The notes: a model not told the origin generated them from the sequence alone. 64,000 bases of DNA from Takakia lepidozioides (GCA_030704615.1 CM060731.1:12958001-13022000), one strand, 5' to 3'. Shown: positions 43,985 to 56,199, counted from the stretch's first letter. Translations and numbers: made by a program.

Positions 43985-44679
43985 ATGGCCAAGTCGTGCA
44001 AGGGCCTTGCTCTGGAGCTCGTAAAGTGTCTCAGTGAGTCCCATTGCATGAAGGTATACACGTCTGATCCTTACCCGCTGCATTTGTTTTCATAGGCATT
44101 TTCCAGTTTCAGTCACATTGCATTCATCAGAGCCCTAAACCCTGGATGTTTGATTTCCTTTCGGATCCCACCCTCTTTTCTTCCCCAATTCTGTTTCTTT
44201 GAGAGAAATTATAGTTCTCGCCGCGTTAGAGCGCGTTGGCAAAGAGACTTTTTGGTAGGGACAACGTTTTCGTTAGACAATTGAGCTACAGACAGGGACG
44301 AATCATGAAGAGATGGACAATTGCAAACACAGGAGGAGAAGCGTTCCTACAAGGACTGTGCAGGAGGGAAGAGTCCATCGGTTCCTTCTGAATGCGTGGG
44401 CTTACGGGAGACCTACTTTCAGTGCAAGCGTGGCCAGGTTTCCTTCATGTTTGTTGAATCTCGTAAAATGTCTCTTACGAAACGAGGAATATTTGGTCAA
44501 CTACTACGGGTTGCATTGCATTAAATTCCTTGACAAAACTGAAAGAGAATTCATTTCACCTCTGATCAGAGACCAACAACTGAAGGTGTTATAAGCAGAA
44601 CCTTTCTCAGAGGATTTTCAGGGTGGCTGTGGGACAGGTGGATATGACGAAGCGAATTCGAGGAAACAAGGGCTACTGA
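43985..44679 (+). CDS. COA5: Cytochrome c oxidase assembly factor COA5/PET191 homologue
   Basis: Three exons, join(43985..44053,44333..44437,44638..44679), 71 aa, both introns phase 0 with GT/AG ends. The protein opens MAKSCKGLALELVKCLSESH, has EEKRSYKDCAGGKSPSVPSE in the middle and ends VDMTKRIRGNKGY, typical of PET191/COA5. Twin CX9C motifs (Cys5/Cys15 and Cys44/Cys54) form two disulfides in a helical hairpin after Mia40-dependent import into the mitochondrial intermembrane space. Extra Cys21 and Cys32 are also typical. The factor is needed for assembly of respiratory complex IV. The length matches the family. No defect is seen. POLD3 starts 110 bp downstream on the same strand. The G-rich tract upstream may affect expression. 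Confidence 0.96.
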
Positions 44680-44789
44680 CCATCAGTGGAGATCCTCTGT
44701 TCATGATGCTGTGAGTTTGGAAGGTGTACCTATTGTAGCGCGACTTGTAGTATAGTGGTGATTGGACAGGAACTTCAGAGACTGTGGCC

Positions 44790-47700
44790 ATGGGGGATGT
44801 CTTGCCAAACTCGGCGATTCTCAATCACATCCAAGCTCTCGTCTGTGATGCCCTGCAAGTGGTATGCATTCAAGATCTCTGCCTCCCTGTTTGGGTCAGC
44901 ATTATGTTTTCTCATAGATATGACCTTGAAGTCAACAATCAGGCTTCAACTACACGGGATGATGCTGTGACATTTTGGGCTCAGTCATCCACAGTTAAAA
45001 CCATATGACCGGCTGGGGAGGGCTAGGAGACTGTGGGAACTATGCTCTCGCATGGTCTTTCCTTCCTGAGGTCACAGGAATAGTTAATGGGTTCTCATGG
45101 TCAGCTTCTTTGCTTGCCTTCTTCAGAACTCTTTAAGTTTGATATCTTGGAAGCTCTACTAAGCCATGGACTGTGGGCTGGAGGGAGCTTATGATGGTGG
45201 GCTTTCAGTCTTATGATGGGACTTTCTGCAGTAAATGTTCTTTTTAATGTGTGAGATAAAAGAGGTTTAATTGATAGAGGTAGGCCACAGTAGAGAACTG
45301 GTATTGCATGGGCTGATGGTGTCAATGTGGAGGGGGATGTGCAGGTTTCCTACAAGTGGCTGAGCCGAAAGTTCTCGGTTTCATCAAATGCAGCGAAGAG
45401 GTAGCCTCTTATCCATACCTTATTGGATGTCATATAAAAATCCATGTGGTTCTCAGGCAATAGTCCCACATCCTGCACAAGTTTCTGGCTGCTAATCTTG
45501 TAGCTGAATGTCGTTTTTTGTAGATCGTTGTCCGAGGTTGATGTCTGTGTGGGTGGGATAGGGTTCTACAGGAGTTTGTGGAACAGAATGATGGAGAAAA
45601 AATAGAGGTCGTGTATGCAGTGTCAGGGTGGACCAAGACTGAGCCCCGTAATTACTCAGTTCAATTGGTTCTCAAGGCCAAACTACAAGGTGCTAAGCTG
45701 GTATTTTGTCTCTGAAAGTCCCTTGATCATCCTGGTGTGGTTGGATCTGCTACCTTATGAATGTCTGTATGTAGGTGGAGACTTGCAACCTATGGACTTT
45801 ACTTTCTCTCTTTCTTCCCTCCTTTAGTTGCTTTTGGGCTGCTTTTTGCTCACTCTTTGTGTGGTTTCTTTTACTCATTCTTGTTTCTTGTTTATTTCCT
45901 TCCTTTGCCTGGTGAAACTTAGCAATGCGAAAAATACAGATAAAAGAGTTGAATGTTCCCTGTCTGCACAGAATGTAGCGGAGCATGCAAAATAGGTATT
46001 TATTTGTTTGAAAAGGAACTTTGACTTCCTCATCAAGAGCGGAGAAAGAAATTGGGGGGAGAATTCATTTTCTTGTGTGTTGACTGTGGCAGAGGCAAGA
46101 CAAGTGTTGGATGGGACACCATCATACCATGTGTACAGTGTGCAGCCATGTCTGCCCAAGGATTCTGCACAGCTTTGCATGGCTGACTTGGTGCAAGCAC
46201 AGGAGCTCTTTAACCAGCCCCCAGAGGTTGCCAATTGTCTTCGTGACAATCGGTAAGACTAGAAACTCCTTTTCAGATCTTTGTGGATTGTGTCTGTCTG
46301 TAGGTGCTACAGTAGGGTCCGTCAAATACGTTCGGACTGTTTGAGATCCATTGATCACCCTCTTTTCAGAGCCGATTCACTGACCTTGATGTTATATGTA
46401 ATGATGTGGGCATGGCACCTTCCCCTGGGCTCTATCAATGTGGGGTTACTTCAATGAGTTGAACTAGTGTGGGAACTTTAGTGCCATTATGGTCAACAGA
46501 AACGTGTCATCCCAGCTTGCTCTATTGATGTCAGAGCTTTACCTGGCGAATGTGTCAAGTTGACCCCTAAACCGGTAACTGCTGCTTGAAATAGATGATC
46601 AAGCTAATTTCTGCTGCATGTTCTTGTGCGTATCTGGTGTGCAGGTTCAGTGCGGTGTCATGCTCACTCGTGACAAGAAGCTTTGGAGGAAAGAAGTCAG
46701 CTCATCCCAGCCAGATACCACCCCCTTCCACAAGCAATCCTCAAAGAAGTGTTCCCCCTGTTCCAAAAGCTTTGACAGTATCAAAGGCTGTCAGGACAGA
46801 CTCTCTTGAGGACTCCACAGTAACTTGCAAAATACCCCCAAGCAGTTCGGCTGAGGTCAAGGAGATAGGCAGAGGGAAAAGCTCAAACATTACAGCTGCT
46901 GCTGGAAATGTTTCTGTGGAAAAGGGGAAAGCAGTGGCAAGAGGAGATAGTCGCAAGATCCCTCCAACTTTGGGGAATGCAGAAGGGAGGGCAGAGGTCA
47001 AGGAGGTAGGTGCAAAGAAAAGCTCCAGCATTTCAGGGGCAGCTGCAAAAGGTGCTGGTGGACATGTGGCCGCAGGAATGGGGAAAATGGCAGCAAGTGG
47101 AGGGGGTTCTTTGGCAAGTCTCTGGGGACGAGCATCCAACAAACCCAAGCCCTCTGATCCAAAGGCTTCGGATTCAAAAGCTGCAAAGCTCTCTTTGCCC
47201 AACTCGAATGCCGGTACCCTACTGATATATTATATTCCATCTGCAGTTTCAATACTAAGTATTATGTTGAGAATTTTCAAGGTCATGCATACATTGGAGG
47301 CTACACATTCCCAATAGCGAGTGTTTGTTTCTAGATTGTTTTTTGGTGTTACATAGATGGAGATGAATGTTTTGACTACAGTTGCGGTCCCATTATACTA
47401 TCAGGACTGTCAAATGGAAGGACCTAGTCTTTTTCTTATTGGAGGGTGTATGCTCTCAGGAACCATCCAAAATCACCAAAGAAGACCGATTTGGTCTCAG
47501 CAATCTGCAGTACCCTCAAGAAGTCATCTCCTTATCATACATAGTCATCCAGGGTGATTCAACTTGGAAAACGCCTGACTGATTGCCTCCATGGATAAAC
47601 CAGAACTAGTTCCTGAGATAATATATGTCTTGCTTGCAGCCGATGCTGAGGCTGGGATTCGAGCTATGGAGACCAATGGGAGTGAAGCAAGCAGTGATGA

Positions 47701-49382
47701 TGATGCCGCTGACTTTGCCCAGATCCGCCGGGGCCACGTGAAGACAAGCACAGGTAGGAAGCGACAGTTGATCATCGATGAGGAAGACGAGGGCAGGAGT
47801 GGTGATGGTTGTGGGGGCCTGGCTGCTGAGGAGATTGTGAACTTGGCCTCTCCAGAACCTCTGGCGGATGTGTCAGCAGAGATTTCTTTAAGGAGGGCCT
47901 CCGAAAATGTCACGATGCCTGCTAGCAGGATTCCGAGGACTAAGGAGAGTGATAATGAGCAGAAGGGGATGGATGTGAATTTTAGTACATCCTCAGTGGG
48001 TGACGAAGAGTTGAATCGCGAGTCTCCAATGAATCAAGCTGCAGACACATTGGAGCATGCTTCTGGTCAGTCAGTGGAGAAAGTGAGTGGGGTGAAGAGG
48101 GAAGGGGAAGATGGACCAGGGTTTGTAACCAATGAGAAAGCTTCATCATCATTGGGTGGCCCAAAAAGGAAGAAAGTGCTCAAATCACGAATTGACGATC
48201 ACGGCCGAGAAGGTACTGGGAGAGAATTTCTTTTAGTGGGGAAGCTTTCCTCTCATAGATTGATACAGGTCAAGAGGCATGGTTTTTATCCTTGTGTTGG
48301 ACCTGTGTGCCATACCCAGAGATATGAGAGTGCATTTTTGCCCATATCATGTTCCTGATATTGGGAAAGAGGATGTGGATTCATTGTAGTATCAAGGATA
48401 TGCTGGTTGCTAAGGCTCAAGGTCTCAAGGGACAGTCAAGGTGGACTGCAGCATACTAGCGCATACTGATGGAGGTCTTAGTGTCCAGTTGGAAGTCACT
48501 GGCTGTCTTAGGAACCTCTTGATTTTTATGTGCTGAACTGGATATTCTTCTTGTTTTAAGTTGTTAGTTTATTGCCCTGAAAATTTGGTGATTGATCAAG
48601 TTTAGCCAGAGCTTCTCTGTGATGTTCACATAGTTTGTAGCAGCATTTTGACAACAAAGGCAAAGGAATGACTAATGACTAATGAAACTTGTTTCTGCTC
48701 AGTGATGGAAGTGGTCTGGGAGACCGATGGAGTAGAAGAAAAGGAGAAACAGGGTCTACGGTTAGCAGCCCAACCTGCAGCGCCTCCTGTTGTACATGCA
48801 AAACATGTGGCAGACAAGTGAGATTGCTTCCCCACTCTCTCACACTATGTTCTTTTCTGCTCCTTCCACACTGTGCGCACGAGTTTATGCCACAAGGCTG
48901 TGACTAGTCTAATGAGTACTTCCCTTCTTCTCACACAGACCCATTTCTGCTCCATCCAAACTTGGTTGAGGGCCTGTGGTGACCCTACAACACACTAACT
49001 GGTATCCATGGCCACAAAAACAGGGACATTCATTCTATGAGGATATTCTCAAACTTAAGTCTAAGGCAGTAGGGACAGCGTCTGTCATGCGAAAGCATTT
49101 GCAGGGTAAATTCTATGTTACTCACACATATGCCCCTCTTGTTCTTCCTCTTGTTGTCCTGTTCTGTGAATAGGATGCTCAGGTTTAGCATTATGGCGAC
49201 TAGATTCTGATGAATGTTTTTCTGTTATCCATGTTGTTGGTGCCAGGCCTGCTGCATCAGATACCAAGGTTCCCAATATACAGAAGGGACCTTCCACCAA
49301 GGCTCCTAGCAAGTCTGCCGGGAAGGCTGCAGGAAAAGGGCCGCAGAAAGGGAATTTGTTTGCTTTCTTCAAGAAGGTGTAG
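44790..49382 (+). CDS. POLD3: DNA polymerase delta subunit 3 (POLD3/p66 homologue)
   Basis: Ten exons, join(44790..44861,45345..45400,45562..45689,46093..46252,46645..47213,47640..48212,48703..48817,48939..48964,49066..49105,49247..49382), 624 aa; phases agree at every junction. The N-terminal winged-helix region that binds the POLD2 subunit is clear: VSYKWLSRKFSVSSNAAKR, LQEFVEQNDGEKIEVVYAVS, HVYSVQPCLPKDSAQL, QPPEVANCLRDNR. The middle is long, low-complexity and charged (Ser/Lys/Glu, with an acidic SSDDDAADF), as in other POLD3 proteins. Near the end VMEVVWETDG is conserved. The C-terminus GPQKGNLFAFFKKV is a PCNA-interacting (PIP) box, with Lys where Gln is usual and Gln two places earlier. 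It acts in nuclear lagging-strand replication and repair. The smallest exons (48,939-48,964 and 49,066-49,105) are the least certain. Confidence 0.93.
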
Positions 49383-49494
49383 TGTGGAACTTCGAATTTT
49401 GACAGTTCGGAAAACTTCTTTCCATCCAGCTAGAGGCATTTGACCTCTCTCTCAAATGTGAGCTTCTCCAATTACTCCCTTTATCTGTGCAAGT

Positions 49495-49576
49495 CCTCCC
49501 TGAGACCATCTTAAAAATGTGAACCTAAACTTGGCCTCCCTGAGACCATCTTAAAAATGTGAACCTAAACTTGGCC
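49495..49576. repeat. 40 bp tandem duplication in the POLD3 3' flank
   Basis: The block starting 'tgagaccatcttaaaaatgt' occurs at 49,501 and 49,541 with no differences over 40 bp. It lies about 120 bp after the POLD3 stop, perhaps in the 3' UTR. Confidence 0.9.
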
Positions 49577-49599
49577 TCCCAGAGCCCCGCAATCTGAGT

Positions 49600-51410
49600 A
49601 TTTTAATCAAACCATTCACACCACACTCAACTTGACCTAATGCCATGAGACCCCTAGTACATGCGCCTGTGAAGTCACCAACAATGAGCATTATCAGAAA
49701 TATTCTTCTGAGAATAGATTGTTTGTAGAAAACTTGACAAATACAGGGTGGGGGGAGAGTGACAGAATGCCAGTGAGGACTTATGCAAGCCACTAACCTG
49801 TTATTGCGTAACATTCAGGTCTTGTTGGATTGAGAGACTGCCCCAAGTTCACCATCTCTGCAAGAAATCAACTAGGATTGAGGTGAGATTAGTAGGAATT
49901 CATCCCTTGGGATCCCTCATCCAACAAGCCAAAAACAAACCAATTTGGCTAATGCATGTGATGTTGCCACTTGGTCAAACCTGGGCAAATCCCCTCTTTC
50001 TCTCAAACACACACACACACACACGTGAAGAAGTCATAGCATGAAACTAAGAGAATTACCTCATCAAAACTTGACCCCTGCTTGTGTGATGAGACAACTT
50101 TGCAACTGGGCAGTGAATCCTGATGTGCCAAGTGCCCAGAAACACTAATTTGTTTTTACACAATTTCATGGAGAACTAAAAAGTTATTCAAAAAATTCTA
50201 AACCCAAAAGCCCAAAACCGGCTTGGTGGGCCTTTAGTAGGGGTCCCAAAGCAAAAGGATTGGTGGTACATTGTATATGTCACATAATGATGTGCAATAT
50301 GTTGTGCACATATATAATGGTGCTTTGCAGGTAACTACCTTTAATGTTTGACTTGAGTGGAGGTTATCAAGTCCGCCAGACATCAGCTAGCTGATGTTAG
50401 AGACTAGTTGGGCTTGTGGACAAACAAAGTTGTGGAGGACCAACCTATACCATCAGTCTTTTCTTAACCATCTCCTGCTCCATCAGCCTGACCATTTCTT
50501 CATACCGTGACTTTGTCTCATCGCTCTACACTTTCAAGCCAAACATCGATAACAGAGATTATGAAATAGTTGGCCACCAAATTAGAGAATGTCGTATCTA
50601 TACCACTTTCATATACATTTTATCTACTATAAAAGGTTGGATTCCCAAGTAGGTGCTATGGTAAGCCTCATTCAAATATATTTTTGGTTTGGTAAGTGTT
50701 GTAACAAAAGTTGCAAAGAAGCACAAAAATTATGAGATCGTAGCGAATTAATATCTTTGATTGATGTAAATCTGGTGTCTCAGCAAAAACTCCAATGACT
50801 TAAAGATGATTTTTTTATGAAGATTGTTGTATTGTGTTTGGAGTTTTTGGACTTTGTCATTCTTTCATAATTTTGTTTACTAGATTTTGTCTAGTCAACA
50901 ATATGTTGGAGACGCTTGTATCTAATCTACAATATAATTGGTTGAACAATATCTTTTAGATGCATAGATTATATGTAACGGTTGTTTATAACACTAATGA
51001 AATGGTACTATGGTCTAACCATTGGAGTGTCCTTGGAGTGTCTAATGGATGTCTTGAAATTCAAGACTGCTGATATAATGAAGCTCATGCGTATTAGGCA
51101 CTTGTACATAATTGCCTCATTTGTGTGCCACCAATGTTCTAAGCTATCATAGGATTACAAGTCATTTCGACTTTCATTTGAGATTCCATCAGTCAGTTTG
51201 TCCTTTTTGTGTTGCTTGAACAAACAATTACATTTTCGCTTGCAAGCAAAACATAATTTTGTGAACCCCCGAATTGATGCTACAAGCAATTCTTGAACAA
51301 CAACCCAGTTAACAATCAACCTTTTCAAATTGAAGTTCAATATTATTTCTAGAGCTAAGCTATACTATGGTTGGGCTAAAACTCAACCTCGTACATTTGG
51401 TCCAATGAAT
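49600..51410. other. Intergenic, nothing recognised
   Basis: AT-rich, with a (CA)n run near 50,011-50,024. No coding or RNA gene can be supported on either strand. Confidence 0.4.
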
Positions 51411-51423
51411 CACTCCCATATAT

Positions 51424-51753
51424 GTGAAGGAGGAGCATGGAGCCATAAGCAAGAAGCACAAGAAGAAGCCGATTGTCGTTCGAGATTGGCCAACTCAGAG
51501 TTACCATCCTGTTTGGGACGAGGGGAACAAGAAGACGGCAATTGCTGTTCGAGATTGGCCAGAGGGTTGCCATCCTGTTGGGGACGAAGCATTAGCCTGT
51601 GGTTGTTTGGGGGATGAGGATGAGGAAGGGACTGTTGATTTTACAGATTTATGGAATTCAGCTTCTATTCGTGTATTTGGATGTTGCAAATACTTAAGAT
51701 ATATCTTTGGGTGTAGAAGCTGGCAATTCAGTCATTATGTGATTGTGCATTGA
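51424..51753 (+). CDS. Hypothetical small protein with in-frame 23-codon duplication
   Basis: A 109-codon frame. The units IVVRDWPTQSYHPVWDEGN and IAVRDWPEGCHPVGDEA repeat with a period of 69 bp (starts 51,472 and 51,541), exactly 23 codons. The N-terminus is basic (KKHKKKP). I do not recognise a family. The codon-preserving repeat hints at real coding history, but no start context, partner exon or neighbour confirms a gene; it could be a transposon remnant. Confidence 0.3.
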   Translation: MKEEHGAISKKHKKKPIVVRDWPTQSYHPVWDEGNKKTAIAVRDWPEGCHPVGDEALACGCLGDEDEEGTVDFTDLWNSASIRVFGCCKYLRYIFGCRSWQFSHYVIVH

Positions 51754-51779
51754 CAACCAATGAAACCGTTTTGGTTTTT

Positions 51780-53240
51780 GTTACATGTGTATTATTTTGG
51801 GTCGATTTTTTGTTTTAAGGTCTGAATCCAATCCAATCCAATCCGATATCGATCTTGCCATGTTTGAATTCAGCAATAACAGTTTTTTTAAACGTAAACT
51901 CATACAAAGAATGAACGCCATGCAATTCATATAAAGCTTGTTGATAATAATGTATTTGAATTGTTTCAGTGATATCATTGTTTTGAATTTGCAAAGTTTG
52001 CAAGAAATGAGCCATGTTGTCACAACGTCACGATGTAGAGCTTTGGGCATTACGCAATTTTGTATATTCAGTACATTTGACATGTATAAAAATTATCAAT
52101 ATATTGCTGGTGATTGTTTGTTTGATTTTGGAGTTGGAGTGTGGCTGCAATATTGATTATGGATGTACTAAGCTCCCCTTGGTAAATCTGCCGCCGATAG
52201 GTTGATTAGACGGGTGACATGTATCGGTTTTAACCATGTGCAAGGTATTCCACGACTTAATCACAAGCCTTGACATGAAATTATTTTAAGAGAGGACAGA
52301 TAGAGACATGTGGCGCGGTGGGCCTGAAGCGGAGGGCCTGAAGCGGAGGGAAGCGGAGGTAAGCGGAGAGCAGTGTAGGAAGCGAAGAGAGTTGTGCACT
52401 TAAACCCTCCTGCCTCAACACCTCTCCTTGTTGTTAGCGCATGCACATTTTCACATTTTCACAGTAGATCTTTCTTAGTTGTTGTTTGTTGACATTAAAG
52501 ACATGTCTCACAAGTGGCGCGTTTTTCATTTCAGAAGACGACGGGGTTTTCACACTAATTAACGAACCTACAGCTTTAGATCCTTCAAAGCCTCCAGGGT
52601 ACGTTTTCATTTGCCTTCACTTTTCTTTGCTTTTGTAGATCTAATCAGTTTCTTATTTTATCTGTGTTTGACTATGCAGATGAAATTTGTGTTTTCCTCT
52701 CTTTAGGGCAACCATATTTTTTGAGGAAGATTTGGTGGTGTTCCACTTCCCTTTGCAACAGAGCAGTGGCACACCATAGTGTTGGTGGGATTGTTAAGCC
52801 CTGAGTACTCCGAATACAAACAATGATATTAAAAGAAAAGATATTATTGCAGCTTTAGTTTGAATAGAGCATTGAAAATACAAATAGGAATAAAAAAGAT
52901 AAACTCCCGTGCTAACGAACTAGCAAACGTCTCATTCGGCACAAAGAAGGACCAGAATTTTTGAATAAGGATCAATTGTTTGAATGTTTGAAAACTGTAT
53001 CAATTGTAGTTGACACGAATGTTTACTGTGAATTCACAATCATATTGGCGTAGTCAATTTTACCTCGACTACCACATGATGAAGCCACAATTGACATATT
53101 TTCAAAAACGTCGGCTTGAATATGAATATAAATCTCCATGTTTATCAAAAATGTTCATCCAAATTCTAATATGTTAGCTTTGCACGATCTTCAAAGACCT
53201 CATTATATATAGAATCTTGTGTGTCCATAGTGGGCAGGTT
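51780..53240. other. Intergenic; possible degraded exons near 52.5-52.8 kb
   Basis: 52,310-52,370 carries a short AAGCGGAGG(T/G)-type tandem. 52,535-52,780 has exon-like text (FISEDDGVFTLINEPTALDP, then an AG acceptor and FFEEDLVVFHFPLQQ) with intron-like T-rich DNA between, but no family is recognised. Otherwise nothing is seen. Confidence 0.3.
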
Positions 53241-53269
53241 TATTTGTAGTTTCACAACAGATGGAGCAA

Positions 53270-55470
53270 AACGTCCATCATTATGATACCAACGATTTAG
53301 AAGAACATATTGATATAAATGATACTTTTGAAGAGGTCAAAGAAAACCCAACAATAGATATTTTGATTGAAAATATTCTCACTTCTGAACAAATCGAGGT
53401 CTTTCATGATGATATATTATTTATAACTCCTAGACTCTAGTGAACATTTTAATCCATCGGTCTTTTTCAAGACACTTATAGTGAAGAACTTAATTTTCCT
53501 ATTTTATACTTTGGTTTCTAAGACCTAATCAAATTTCTTCTTCTTTTAGTTATCAAACTATAGCACAATGGGAATTGATGCATCAATATCATATTTTTGC
53601 AACTCACACACCAAACTTTTTCTTTAAAGCTGTAAATATTGATTCATGATGTTATATCATCGTAGTGGATTCGTATTCGAAAGGGTAAACTTAAATGTAG
53701 AAAATGAAAAGCAGTTTTAGATAAAGTTGATGTTATCGGAACTAGAATATTTGCATTTGCAAATTTACGGCTACGATCAATCAAACGGATCCATACCCAA
53801 TTTTTTGGCCACCTTGATGTTATTACCACTGGAGATTTTTATCAAGAACAACCAGTACGAGACAAATGGGTTTTCAAAAAGAAAAAGAAAATCCAGATGC
53901 ACTAGGTCTTTAATTAAAGTCTTGCCGTGAGAATATCAAATGTTATGAATTGAATTAAGTCATGCGTCAATCTGATGTACAATTCATTGATATATTAAAT
54001 CGCCTTCAAACACCAACAACAATGCAAGATGACATAATTAATGAAGAATATTGTCGTGCTCCACCCCATGATCCGACATTTTCACATTTATAGTATACAA
54101 ATAAATTAATGCTTGTTCATAGCCAACAAGCATTTGAACAAACTCCTAGATGTGTATATGTCTCTGAGGCTATTGGTAAACACCATGATACATGTTCTGC
54201 TAGTTTTAAACCGCTTAATATTACGTATAATACTGCAAGTTTGTATACAACCATCAAATGTAAAAAAGATAGGTTAATAGAATTATGGTGTGGGAATTAT
54301 GCAGCACATGATGACATTGTTGATGGTGTTGATGGTATATTCAAATATGTCTGAGATGTAACGAACTCCACCCCATTAATCTGGATAAAATTTAACAATC
54401 CAAAATGTAGCCGAGCTACATGTGCAAAAAAAAGATAATCATGTAATTTGAAAATAAATCCGGATAGGACTCCAATTGTACCGATTTTCAAAGAAATCCA
54501 ATTGGGGCCTAATTCATCTCATTTAATTACTATAACACAATTTTCAATTCAATTATCGGTAGAGGTATACATCGTTCACGAGGTTTAACTTTAAATTATT
54601 TAGCTTTTGATCCAATTGGTGTGAACAAACATGGCTTAACTTACACAGCTCTCTCGCGTATCCGACCTAAAGAAAATTTATACATATTGACGCCTTTACA
54701 AATGAAAAACTTTCGTGTTGACAATTGTGTTGTGGATGAAATGCATCATTTTAGTACACTAGCGCGATGTGAACTATCAGTTCCAATGCTACAAACATAC
54801 GTACAATCCCTTGTACTTCTACAAGACGTTTTTATTGACCATAATTTGCGAACATATTCTTTGACTGAAAGACATTTCATAATCTGCAACTTCAAGCATA
54901 GATCATTTCATCGATTCTTCTAAATATTCACATGTGGCTATTTACGCTAGTCATGGTACAATGATATTATATCATAATTATACAATATTATCAACACATG
55001 CCATATTTTTACATCTCGATGTTGAATACATAGCAGCAACTTTCAATGTACAAACAAGAAGAGCTATACATATTGTCGTAGTACATAAACCTCCATTTCT
55101 TTCACTAATTAATTGTTTTATCTTGTTTGCAAACTATTATGGATAAAATCCCTCATTTTTGTCATACCATCCTAATATGAAATTTTACTACAGATATTTT
55201 GCAACATGATTCATCAAACAAATTAAAACAATTCAATCATATTGTACCTCATGGAATTGCTATTCATTGAAGCTACTACAACATGCGGTTCACAATTGGA
55301 TCACATTTGGACAAATGCCCCAAATCAACAATGTGTATCCGGTGTCGCCGAAGCATAGTGGAGCCACCATAAATCTATATTTATGGCTTTCAAACTACCT
55401 AATCATGTATTACGATATCAGCATGCAGCAACTGTACATCAGCCCAACTAACATCCATGTACTCTATATT
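53270..55470 (+). mobile_element. Helentron-type Helitron relic: PIF1-like helicase fused to an AP-type endonuclease
   Basis: Helitron polyprotein text appears in order across shifting frames: LFQDTYSEELNFPILYFG (~53,463), TIAQWELMHQYHIFATHTPN, WIRIRKGKLK, then helicase parts DVIGTRIFAFANLRLRSIK, FGHLDVITTGDFYQEQPVRD (~53,740-53,860), LIELWCGNYAAHDDIVDGVD (~54,272), and the C-terminal LTYTALSRIRPKENLYILT (~54,630). It continues without a gap into an endonuclease/exonuclease/phosphatase-like domain: IIVVVHKPP-type text (HIVVVHKPP, ~55,070), a decayed GDFN box near 55,175, and CGSQLDHIWTNAP (~55,285) ending in a WSHHK triad-like site. The helicase Walker A and the Rep HUH region are missing through deletion. 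Helicase-EN fusion defines Helentrons/Helitron2. Inactive. Confidence 0.85.
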
Positions 55471-55544
55471 TTTTAAATTATATATTTTTAATATCTAATT
55501 TACTATTGTATTATTTATGTGTAAAGGTGGAGCGATTAAGCTTG

Positions 55545-56160
55545 TTAACTATCACTAGCCATCACCAACTTGGGCCCACATCCTCACATGCCCTCATTCT
55601 CCTCACCACACCAGCCGTAAGGCTTGTGGGGCCTCCTCGAGCTCTAACCCTCCTATATATATACCAAAGCTAGCGTAAATAAAAGCCTCTTCCCCCTATG
55701 GGTGCTGCCCCTTTGGGGGGTTGGCTCTGTGGTAACAAGAACCAGTTACTAAGCGGCAAGCTGACCACTTTCAATCTTTCTTTTGTTGAGGATAATGGTT
55801 GTTAGTGAAATGATGGCCGTGAGGTGCAATGTTCGTAATAGGGGGGTGGTATATTTCTGAGGTAGTTTAAGGTTTTCTCTTAGGATTAGACTGTTGTGAT
55901 AGTGAGCTCCCCCTTTGACACCAGCGGTGATGATTGTCATAGGGACAGTGTTCCATCCGTATTGACGGAGGGCTAGAACTAGGGGTTCATATTTTTCACG
56001 TTTGAACATAATCGATTGATCGGGATCTCTGTCATGACAGAAGGAGGGTTGTGGGCGTGTTGGTGCTGCCAACAAGAGGGGGTCCTTGCACCTATGCAGG
56101 TCTTGGGGCGGGCTCATGGCTATACATGATGCCCTAAAAGCCCTGCCATACCAATCTGGT
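55545..56160 (-). mobile_element. LINE-type retrotransposon 3' end (copy 1)
   Basis: A minus-strand frame, 56,117-55,749, reads REKYEPLVLALRQYGWNTVP then MTIITAGVKGGAHYHNSLIL and IISLTTIILNKRKIESGQ. I associate this with the C-terminal tail of a non-LTR retrotransposon polyprotein, by family wording only. The 3' side (55,680-55,740) has the 'ccccctttgggggg' pairing also present in the second copy at 61,020. Upstream RT motifs are absent, as expected for a 5'-truncated LINE. Confidence 0.55.
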
Positions 56161-56199
56161 TGGACTTTACATATAGCCTCGTTTCCTACCTAAAACATT

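Noticed and set aside
52535-52780. Exon pair resembling a host gene upstream of the Helentron relic
   Set aside because: There are splice-like borders but no family match and no further exons; it could be chance or captured sequence, so it is not listed as a gene.
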